Virus record (IMG/VR): IMGVR_UViG_3300025645_000488 | Span: 1-22,854 of that record | Source of the DNA: a virus | Reading direction: 5' to 3' (one strand) | Length of the DNA stretch: 22,854 nt | Shown here: piece after piece, positions 1 to 5,652 of the stretch | How positions within the stretch are numbered: the stretch's first letter is position 1 | Layout of the letters: each line of letters opens with the position of its first letter | Notes under the pieces: generated by a model | The model's database searches: none | What the model saw: the letters and a program-made list of their open reading frames with translations, nothing else | What the model was told of the DNA's origin: nothing | Position numbers and translations under genes: made by a program

Positions 1-1
1 T

Positions 2-895
2 AACACTAAGCTACGTGATGCTGTGTCGCAGTACATCCGTAGTGCTAACTTCGCTAAGCTATCTAGTGCAGTACAGTATAAGTATGAGAGTACACTTAAC
101 CGTGTGTGTGCTACCAAGGTACAGAACGGTGCTGAGTTAGGTAACATCAAGCTAAGCGACATCAGGTACAAACATGTGACGTATGCCTACGATAGGTGGA
201 CTGATAACAATGGCCCATCTGCTGCTAACTACATGGCTACATGCCTGAGCATCGTACTTAACACAGCCATACGTCACGAGGCTATCATAGCTAACCCTGT
301 GTCACAGCTACAGCGTAAGTCAGAGAAGCCTCGCAAAGTTAAGTGGTCCAAGGATGACGTTAGGTCTTTCCTTTCTACGGCATACTCTGAGTGGCGCTGG
401 CGTAGCATAGGATTGATACTACACATGGCATACGAGTGGGGTCAACGCATAGGTGACATGCGCCTACTCAAGTGGGAGGACATTGACTTCGATGAGCAAC
501 GTGTTGACATCACACAGTCTAAGCGTGGCGCTGAGGTACACCTACCTATACCAGATGAATTGCTAGCTATGCTTGAGGCACAGCGTGTAGACTTTGGCTT
601 CCAAGATTATGTAGCACCACGGGTTAAGCCTAACCACAGTGGGTACAGCCCTTACACTGCCATTGAGATCCACACTCAGGTCAACAACATCAAAGCTAAG
701 GCTGGCCTTGACCCTAAGCTACAAGCCAGAGACCTACGCCGTACTGCTATCACTGAGATGGCTGAGGCAGGGGTGGATCTTGTAGGTATCATGCAGGTGA
801 GTGGACACCAGAGTCCCAACAGTGTTAAGCCTTACCTGGTTAACACATTCAGTGGTGCATCAGCTGCACTATCAAAGAGAAGGGGAGACGGATGA
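2..895 (+). CDS. int: Tyrosine-family site-specific integrase, 5'-partial
   Basis: Catalyses strand exchange between phage and host attachment sites through a covalent phosphotyrosine. The reading frame is open to the first base of the window, so the true start probably lies upstream; the first in-window start-like codon is GTG at 23, and residue numbers here count from it. Residues about 1-100 fit the SAM-like core-binding domain. The catalytic domain carries R142 (GQRIGDMRLLKW), K167 (TQSKRG), R239 in ARDLRRT, H262 in SGHQSPNS and nucleophile Y271. The usual His before DLR is Arg (R236), a variant also met in other phage integrases. The set looks functional. The stop overlaps the next start (ATGA). 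No attachment site, excisionase or repressor is visible nearby, so a temperate lifestyle is possible but not shown. Confidence 0.93.
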   Translation, partial: NTKLRDAVSQYIRSANFAKLSSAVQYKYESTLNRVCATKVQNGAELGNIKLSDIRYKHVTYAYDRWTDNNGPSAANYMATCLSIVLNTAIRHEAIIANPVSQLQRKSEKPRKVKWSKDDVRSFLSTAYSEWRWRSIGLILHMAYEWGQRIGDMRLLKWEDIDFDEQRVDITQSKRGAEVHLPIPDELLAMLEAQRVDFGFQDYVAPRVKPNHSGYSPYTAIEIHTQVNNIKAKAGLDPKLQARDLRRTAITEMAEAGVDLVGIMQVSGHQSPNSVKPYLVNTFSGASAALSKRRGDG

Positions 896-1461
896 CAATT
901 AGGTTTCTAATACCAGAGAGCAGTCCTGAGTACCCTTCTTTAGGTTACTGTACGGAGAAAAAGTATAGAATAATACTAGACAAGATGGATACTAACTATG
1001 TATTGCAGAGCTTTAGAAGTCCTAAATGGAGGAATCTTAAATACTTTGGTAGCTATGAAAGCCTTACCACATTCCTATACAAAAAAGCCTATGAGTTTGA
1101 GGTAATACATACCTACTATTATGAGAAGTATAATACAATAGAGGAGTACTATTGGTGGCGTATACCAAACCATACTAGACTTAAGAAGGCCACTCCTGCT
1201 TTCTTACGAGGTAATGACAAAGAAATAAAACGAATTAATGGCATATATAGACTGAGAGATATAATGATACGTTACACAGGTATACCCTATCATGTAGATC
1301 ATATGTGGCCTATAGCGGATGGTGGCCCCCACTGGAGTGGTAACTTACAGATACTAACTGCAACAGATAACATAAGAAAACACGCTAAGGTGTGTCAAGT
1401 TATTAAAAGTGAGATAGGACGAATGTTAGAGGAAGAAAGGCTTAGTTATGAACATACGTGA
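892..1461 (+). CDS. HNH endonuclease, AT-rich insertion
   Basis: Protein of 189 residues. The C-terminal part (about residues 130-165) holds a clear HNH nuclease core: YHVDHMWPIADGG, then H-x3-GNLQIL and N-x2-K. The VDH motif supplies the metal and general-base residues. The first 120 residues are rich in Tyr, Lys and Ile and are not recognised; they may be a DNA-binding part. Shine-Dalgarno AGGGGAG precedes ATG 892, which overlaps the integrase stop; the 3' end overlaps the primase start by 14 bases. Base composition is clearly more AT-rich than on either side (for example 1081-1140 is roughly a quarter GC), which suggests recent acquisition as a free-standing homing-type nuclease. No intron or intein is visible beside it. 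The nuclease class is seen; the homing role is inferred. Confidence 0.85.
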   Translation: MTIRFLIPESSPEYPSLGYCTEKKYRIILDKMDTNYVLQSFRSPKWRNLKYFGSYESLTTFLYKKAYEFEVIHTYYYEKYNTIEEYYWWRIPNHTRLKKATPAFLRGNDKEIKRINGIYRLRDIMIRYTGIPYHVDHMWPIADGGPHWSGNLQILTATDNIRKHAKVCQVIKSEIGRMLEEERLSYEHT

Positions 1462-2236
1462 TTACCTAGACACACTCGACATACGAGATGGTGACTCCCT
1501 TCGTATGGACTGCCCGTCATGCCGCTCACGCAACACCTTCTCGTGCTTCAAGGATGGCGGTGACTACGTGTACAACTGCTTCAAGCTAAGCTGTGGTTTG
1601 CGTGGCGCATACAGTACAGACATGACAGCTTCCGAGATTAAGTTACGCATGAGTAAGACAGAACCTAGTAAGAACAAGGAGATAGAAGCACTAGTTTATC
1701 CAGAATATGTAGTGCAGCCTACCTCAGATCACGTTTTGTTACAGAGGTTTATAGACAGGTATGACCTACAACATGAGGGTTTGATGTACGATGTGAAGGA
1801 TAGACGTGCTGTGTTTCCTATACACTACAAGGGTAAACTTATTGATGCTGTAGGCCGTGCGCTTGATGGTGCTATACCTAAGTGGTATCGCTACAGTGGC
1901 AACGCTGACTACTTCACCAAGCGTACCAACTCTAAGGCTGACGTGGCTGTGGTGGTAGAGGATGTAATCAGTGCGATAAAAGTGTCACACTTTATATCCA
2001 GCGCAGTAGGCTTTGCAGTCCTGGGTACATCTATAAGTGTGACAATTATGCAACAGCTAGGAGAATTCAACAGGGTGATCGTAGCGTTAGACAGGGACGC
2101 AGTACACAAGACCTTGCAATACAAACGAGAGATAGAGCTATGGACAGGGTTACCCACCAAGGCTTTACTGCTTGACGATGACATCAAGTATGGTGTACAC
2201 GAGGATATAATTAGACTTAAGGAGATGGTACTATGA
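1448..2236 (+). CDS. DNA primase, zinc ribbon plus TOPRIM
   Basis: 262 residues. Makes RNA primers for lagging-strand synthesis. The N-terminus has a zinc ribbon, with C22 and C25 (DCPSCRS), C33, C44 and C49 in a layout like the zinc domain of T7 gp4. The TOPRIM fold follows: a conserved Glu in VVVEDVISA (E171) and the metal-binding DxD in VALDRDA (D215, D217). T7 gp4 fuses primase and helicase in one chain; here the helicase is a separate gene about 2 kb downstream, so the two must assemble in trans. ATG 1448 lies within the end of the HNH gene, and the stop overlaps the next small gene (ATGA). GC content returns to the phage norm right after the HNH gene. Confidence 0.88.
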   Translation: MNIRDYLDTLDIRDGDSLRMDCPSCRSRNTFSCFKDGGDYVYNCFKLSCGLRGAYSTDMTASEIKLRMSKTEPSKNKEIEALVYPEYVVQPTSDHVLLQRFIDRYDLQHEGLMYDVKDRRAVFPIHYKGKLIDAVGRALDGAIPKWYRYSGNADYFTKRTNSKADVAVVVEDVISAIKVSHFISSAVGFAVLGTSISVTIMQQLGEFNRVIVALDRDAVHKTLQYKREIELWTGLPTKALLLDDDIKYGVHEDIIRLKEMVL

Positions 2237-2412
2237 ATACAGTATGGATATTGTTGTGGCTTGTTTTAGTACCTGAGAATGGTATTAGGTACTACCACTT
2301 AGGAACGTATGACAATGAGACCTTATGTAAGTCTGGCTTGAAAGACGCAGCAGTTATGGTCAACGATAAGAATGAAACAGTAGAATGTATTGGAGTACAG
2401 GTAGATGATTAA
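2233..2412 (+). CDS. Small protein with N-terminal hydrophobic segment
   Basis: 59 residues, beginning MNTVWILLWLVLVPENGIRY. The start ATG overlaps the primase stop (ATGA), and AAGGAG lies eight bases upstream, so translation is well supported. Residues 4-13 form a short hydrophobic stretch like a signal peptide or a weak membrane anchor, but no good lysine or arginine precedes it. Two cysteines (about 32 and 52) in the remaining polar part could form a disulfide if the protein is exported. The residues YHLGTYDNETLCKSGL resemble small exported proteins seen in other marine phages, from memory only. Function is not known; envelope location is an inference from the N-terminus. Confidence 0.7.
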   Translation: MNTVWILLWLVLVPENGIRYYHLGTYDNETLCKSGLKDAAVMVNDKNETVECIGVQVDD

Positions 2413-2563
2413 GTATGCAACAGGGGGAACTAAAATAAAAAGCGATAATGTTTTTCATACTTGGCGCAGTGTCAGCGAAGTTACCAATGCTTACGTGTCT
2501 GTAAAGAAAACTTCTCTAAGAACAACCCCAAAGAAACCAAAAGCATTGAGAGGTAGACCCTGA
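2405..2563 (+). CDS. Small basic protein, 52 residues
   Basis: Starts at ATG 2405 with GGAG nine bases upstream, overlaps the preceding gene by eight bases, and its TGA overlaps the thyX ATG (TGATG). This tight coupling is the main evidence that it is real. The C-terminal third is strongly basic and proline-rich (TPKKPKALRGRP), which could contact nucleic acid; the middle contains FHTWRSVSEVTNAY. No family is recognised. It might be a small DNA- or RNA-binding protein, or chiefly a translational coupler that delivers ribosomes to thyX. Confidence 0.6.
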   Translation: MIKYATGGTKIKSDNVFHTWRSVSEVTNAYVSVKKTSLRTTPKKPKALRGRP

Positions 2564-3219
2564 TGTCAATTAAAGCAACGTACATTGACCACATGGGTAA
2601 TGACTTGACTGTAGCTAACGCTGCACGGGTATCCTTTGGTAAGACAAGTGAGATGGAGGACGATCCTTGGGGTCCACCTAAGCTCAAAGCTAAGGATGAT
2701 AAGCTAATCCGTTACCTTGCCAAGCACAAGCACATCAGTCCATTCGGACATTGCTTCGCCAGCTTCCACGTCAAGGCTCCGATCTTTGTAGCCCGACAAC
2801 TCGTGAAGCATAAGTTCTTGAGATGGAATGAGATCAGCCGTAGGTATGTGGATAGTGAGCCTGAGTTCTATGAGCCTTCAGTGTGGCGTGGACGTAGTGC
2901 TGACAAGAAGCAAGGCTCTGATGGTGTCGTAAACATAACCCTTGACCAAGAGGTACAGTGGAGCAGGCAACTGTATACATATAAGACCTTACTTTCTGAG
3001 GGTGTAGCTCCAGAGCAAGCCCGTATGGTGCTGCCACAGTCTACTATGACTGAGTGGTACTGGTCAGGTAGCCTTGATGCCTTCGCTGATATGTGCAACC
3101 TGCGCTGCAAGGATGACACACAGGCAGAGACACGAGAGGTAGCACGACAGATTGACCACAAGATGATTGAGCTATTCCCTGTATCGTGGGATGCATTAAC
3201 GGAGAATGATGATGGCTAA
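2563..3219 (+). CDS. thyX: FAD-dependent thymidylate synthase ThyX
   Basis: Converts dUMP to dTMP using methylene-tetrahydrofolate, FAD and NADPH. 218 residues, normal for the family. The motif HISPFGH (57-63) and the block [18 protein letters not shown] (79-95) identify it. The ThyX signature is R-H-R-x7-S-x-R; here the spacing is kept, with S92 and R94, but the first triplet is K82-H83-K84. Conservative Arg-to-Lys change at these positions occurs, as I recall, in other phage ThyX proteins, so activity is still likely. ATG 2563 overlaps the previous stop and AGAGG lies upstream. With the ribonucleotide reductase and MazG-like genes it forms the dNTP-supply set of this phage. Confidence 0.93.
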   Translation: MSIKATYIDHMGNDLTVANAARVSFGKTSEMEDDPWGPPKLKAKDDKLIRYLAKHKHISPFGHCFASFHVKAPIFVARQLVKHKFLRWNEISRRYVDSEPEFYEPSVWRGRSADKKQGSDGVVNITLDQEVQWSRQLYTYKTLLSEGVAPEQARMVLPQSTMTEWYWSGSLDAFADMCNLRCKDDTQAETREVARQIDHKMIELFPVSWDALTENDDG

Positions 3220-3424
3220 ACTGTATGACTTAGAGCCAATGATAATGGACTGCTGGCATGTATGCGATGACCTACAGGTAGTGTTCAAACAGATAGGTGA
3301 CGGTGAGCGTGACCCTACCCCAGATGAACTGATGAACGCCCTGCTTGGTATGCAACAGCTATACCAGTGGAAGTTCGAGCAGTTGTTCTTCAAGTATGAG
3401 GAGGTACTACGTGACAGACAATGA
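3212..3424 (+). CDS. Small protein of unknown function
   Basis: 70 residues from ATG 3212. Three ATG codons follow each other at 3206, 3209 and 3212; only the last has a sensible distance (seven bases) from GGAG at 3201-3204. It overlaps the end of thyX by eight bases and the next gene by 14. The chain looks mainly alpha-helical, with cysteines in DCWHVCDD and an aromatic C-terminal helix ([18 protein letters not shown]). No family is recognised. Position inside the small-gene run after thyX points to an early or middle accessory role, no more than that. Confidence 0.6.
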   Translation: MAKLYDLEPMIMDCWHVCDDLQVVFKQIGDGERDPTPDELMNALLGMQQLYQWKFEQLFFKYEEVLRDRQ

Positions 3425-3584
3425 GTGGCCTATGGAGGCAGACTTTAGTGACATCAGACCTATGACACCAGAGGAACGTAAGGCATCCTTGGATCGTGAT
3501 GAAAAGAACAAGTGGCGCAAGTGTGTAAGCTGTGGTAATGCAAGCAAGGACACATGGTGTAGCTTCTGTCTGGAGGAAGAGTAA
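3411..3584 (+). CDS. Small zinc-ribbon-like protein
   Basis: 57 residues if started at GTG 3411, which has the strong site GAGGAGGT a few bases upstream; a later in-frame ATG lies at 3432. A frame extending upstream to 3345 exists, but its serine-rich start is only the preceding gene read out of frame. The C-terminus carries two CxxC pairs (KCVSCGN and WCSFCLEE, about residues 42-55), suited to bind one zinc ion. The N-terminal half is acidic. Overlaps its upstream neighbour by 14 bases, and its TAA overlaps the next ATG. Role unknown; a protein- or nucleic-acid-binding zinc knuckle is likely. Confidence 0.6.
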   Translation: MTDNEWPMEADFSDIRPMTPEERKASLDRDEKNKWRKCVSCGNASKDTWCSFCLEEE

Positions 3585-3880
3585 TGATAAACAGTGAATG
3601 GAAACGATTGATGAAAGAGCATGAAGACTTTAAGGGTAGCGTAGTAGCTGAACATACAGCTGATAACGTGAACAGCCCAGCGCACTACGGTAAAGGAAAG
3701 ATAGAATGTATTGACTACATCGAAGACTTCCTAACTAAAGAGGAATACATTGGCTACCTACGGGGTAACATAGCTAAGTACCTACACCGCTGGCGTTACA
3801 AGAACAAGCAAGAGGATCTACTCAAGTCACAGTGGTACTTAGATCGTCTAGTACATCTTGATGGAAAGGACACAGCATGA
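3584..3880 (+). CDS. DUF3310 family protein
   Basis: 98 residues. The block from about residue 28 matches the DUF3310 pattern: VNSPAHYGKGKIECIDYIE, then GYLRGNIAKYLHRW, K-x-EDLLKSQWYLDRL. This domain is widespread in phages. From memory it also occurs in T7 gp1.7, which is described as a nucleotide kinase; whether a 98-residue single-domain protein like this one has any such activity is uncertain. Start ATG 3584 overlaps the previous stop (TAATG) behind GGAGGAAGAG, and the stop overlaps the next start (ATGA). A role in nucleotide metabolism would fit its place beside thyX, but is inference. Confidence 0.85.
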   Translation: MINSEWKRLMKEHEDFKGSVVAEHTADNVNSPAHYGKGKIECIDYIEDFLTKEEYIGYLRGNIAKYLHRWRYKNKQEDLLKSQWYLDRLVHLDGKDTA

Positions 3881-4005
3881 TACCTTTAGGTCAACTAAGA
3901 TTGTTACTCACTAAGGCGGGGTTAGATTATGTCATCACTCGTGTTGAGGGTAACGTAGCACACGTCAACATATGGGTAGCGGAGCAGCCAGATGTACAGC
4001 GTTGA
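3877..4005 (+). CDS. Very small protein, 42 residues
   Basis: ATG 3877 overlaps the DUF3310 stop (ATGA), and AAGGA lies six bases upstream. The product begins MIPLGQLRLLLTKAGLDYVI and ends VAEQPDVQR. The pattern suggests one amphipathic helix followed by two beta strands. The stop falls 14 bases inside the following gene. No family is recognised. Coupled start, Shine-Dalgarno and lack of any competing frame support it as a gene, but there is no homology evidence here. Confidence 0.5.
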   Translation: MIPLGQLRLLLTKAGLDYVITRVEGNVAHVNIWVAEQPDVQR

Positions 4006-4234
4006 GTTTGAGCATGACATTGCTATCGTTACTAGTATGGATGAGGGTGATGAGTTCGAGGACTTGGAGGTGGTGCTTGCTGATGAGGGTGTGGTGTACC
4101 TCAGGCAGTACGATGAGTCATATAAAAGCTACCAGCTTATCGTAATATCTTATCAGCAGCTACTAGACTTAATCACTTCACTAGATCAAACAGAAGGCAT
4201 GTGGAGATTAGAACCTATAAAGGACACACGATGA
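3992..4234 (+). CDS. Small strongly acidic protein
   Basis: 80 residues with about 19 Asp/Glu against about five Lys/Arg. GGAG lies seven bases before ATG 3992, and the end overlaps the next start (ATGA). The sequence opens SVEFEHDIAIVTSMDEGDEF and later has VVYLRQYDES and SYQQLLDLIT. A pattern of FEHD, an acidic loop, V-Y-L-R-Q-Y-D and a terminal helix resembles small proteins I recall from other marine phages, none with known function. Strong negative charge leaves open a DNA-mimic or inhibitor role, which is speculation. Probable beta-rich N-terminus with a C-terminal helix. Confidence 0.7.
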   Translation: MYSVEFEHDIAIVTSMDEGDEFEDLEVVLADEGVVYLRQYDESYKSYQLIVISYQQLLDLITSLDQTEGMWRLEPIKDTR

Positions 4235-4416
4235 TAGAATATCTATATGGTGCAGCTACTATGTATGCGTTGGGTGCTATCCTTATGCTTAACGTAACAG
4301 ATCCATCTGATCCTGAGAGACCCAACTCACACATATGGTTCTCACTTGGTTGGCCCGTGGCAGCTATCGTTTCTATATACGAGTTCCTTCGTTATGGATC
4401 AAGAGAGGATGAATAA
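4231..4416 (+). CDS. Small membrane protein with two hydrophobic segments
   Basis: 61 residues from ATG 4231, which overlaps the previous stop (ATGA) with AGGA six bases upstream. An in-frame GTG at 4201 would lengthen it but lacks a good site. Two hydrophobic stretches, about residues 4-22 (YLYGAATMYALGAILML) and 35-53 (HIWFSLGWPVAAIVSIYEF), are separated by a polar DPSDPERPN turn, giving a helical hairpin in the membrane with a charged tail (RYGSREDE). Two-segment holins have this shape, but there is no endolysin beside it and it sits among early genes, so an inner-membrane accessory role is at least as likely. Confidence 0.65.
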   Translation: MIEYLYGAATMYALGAILMLNVTDPSDPERPNSHIWFSLGWPVAAIVSIYEFLRYGSREDE

Positions 4417-4417
4417 C

Positions 4418-5647
4418 ATGACAGAGACAGCATTACTACGCAACCTAATGAACAAAGAGTTCTACGACAACCACAAGGGTATGCGTTGTCCTGATGCGTT
4501 GTTCACTAAGGACATGCGTAAGATCAAGCAGGCTCTGGATCAGGCTATGTCGCTATACGACAAGAGTATCACACCCTCTGAACTAGAGGCACTGTTCTTT
4601 ACAGCTAACCGTACTATGACTACGGCTAACAAGGAGGCATACTCTCACCTGTTCAAACGCATTGAGAGTGAGTCACCTATGCACGAGGAGATTGCTACTG
4701 AAGTACTGTCTCGCTTGTTCCAGCAACACGTGGGTGAGTTAGTAACTAACCTAGGGTTTAACTATGTTAACGGAGAGGAGAACAACCTAGAGAAGCTACG
4801 CAAGCTAGTCGAGGACTACAAGGATGACTTCACACCTAACCTCAACATCCAGTTCGAGGACATTGAGTTGGATACTATCCTTGAAGGTATCCAGATTGAG
4901 ACACAATGGAAGATGAACATCCCTAGCTTACGTGATCGTGTCGAGGGTATCAGTGGTGGTCACTTAGTTATGGTAGGCGCACGTCCTAACACAGGTAAGA
5001 CTACCTTCCATGCGTCCCTCATTGCGGCGCCTAATGGGTTCGCTCATCAGGGTGCTAGGTGTTTGATCCTGACTAACGAGGAGAAGGCAGTGCGTGTAGC
5101 TGCACGGTATGTTCAAGCCTCCTCAGGTATGAACATCAAGCAGATCACTGAGAACAAAGCACTGGCCCTGTCACGCTACACTAAGGTCAAGCAACAGATC
5201 CAACTAAAGGATAGTACAGGCAAGGACATGGCGTGGGTTGAGGCTGTAGTTAAGAGCTATAAGCCTGACATCGTAGTACTAGACATGGGTGACAAGTTCG
5301 CTAGCCGTACCTCTGACAAGTCTGACGTGTACCTAAAGGATGCAGCTATCCATGCACGTAACATTGCTAAGATCTACAACTGTGCTGTGATCTGGATGTC
5401 ACAACTTAGTGCTGATGCCGAGGGTGTAGTGCAACCTAACATGTCTATGATGGAAGGTAGTAAGACAGGCAAGGCAGCTGAGGCAGACTTGATGGTGCTT
5501 ATCTCTAAGAACAGACAGGTTGAGGGTGTTGACGAAGAGGAAGACTTGACACGCTACCTGACTATCGCTAAGAACAAACTCGATGGTGGTTGGCATGGAC
5601 GTATTACTTGTGAACTGGATGGCGACATAGCACAGTACACAGCATAG
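4418..5647 (+). CDS. Replicative DNA helicase, DnaB/RecA-fold
   Basis: Unwinds DNA ahead of the phage polymerase as a ring, driven by NTP hydrolysis. 409 residues from ATG 4418, one base after the preceding stop, with GAGAGGA upstream; in-frame ATGs at 4394 and 4409 are alternatives. The N-terminal 160 residues are helical and not clearly DnaB-N. The motor domain has Walker A GARPNTGKTTF (about 187-197), the catalytic Glu in TNEE (221-222), Walker B IVVLDMGDK (285-293), the sensor WMSQLS (326-331) and the KNKLDGG loop (385-391) typical of DnaB-type enzymes. Primase is a separate gene upstream, unlike T7 gp4. The stop is followed within nine bases by polA. Confidence 0.92.
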   Translation: MTETALLRNLMNKEFYDNHKGMRCPDALFTKDMRKIKQALDQAMSLYDKSITPSELEALFFTANRTMTTANKEAYSHLFKRIESESPMHEEIATEVLSRLFQQHVGELVTNLGFNYVNGEENNLEKLRKLVEDYKDDFTPNLNIQFEDIELDTILEGIQIETQWKMNIPSLRDRVEGISGGHLVMVGARPNTGKTTFHASLIAAPNGFAHQGARCLILTNEEKAVRVAARYVQASSGMNIKQITENKALALSRYTKVKQQIQLKDSTGKDMAWVEAVVKSYKPDIVVLDMGDKFASRTSDKSDVYLKDAAIHARNIAKIYNCAVIWMSQLSADAEGVVQPNMSMMEGSKTGKAAEADLMVLISKNRQVEGVDEEEDLTRYLTIAKNKLDGGWHGRITCELDGDIAQYTA

Positions 5648-5652
5648 GAGAG

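Noticed and set aside
2834-3161. Antisense frames inside thyX
   Set aside because: ThyX motifs fix the coding strand; the antisense products match nothing and lack start signals.
3345-3410. Longer N-terminus of the zinc-knuckle protein
   Set aside because: The added Ser/Cys-rich residues are the preceding gene read in another frame; GTG 3411 has a strong Shine-Dalgarno.
4231-4416. Two-segment membrane protein as holin
   Set aside because: Shape fits, but it lies among early replication genes with no endolysin or spanin nearby; reported only as a small membrane protein.
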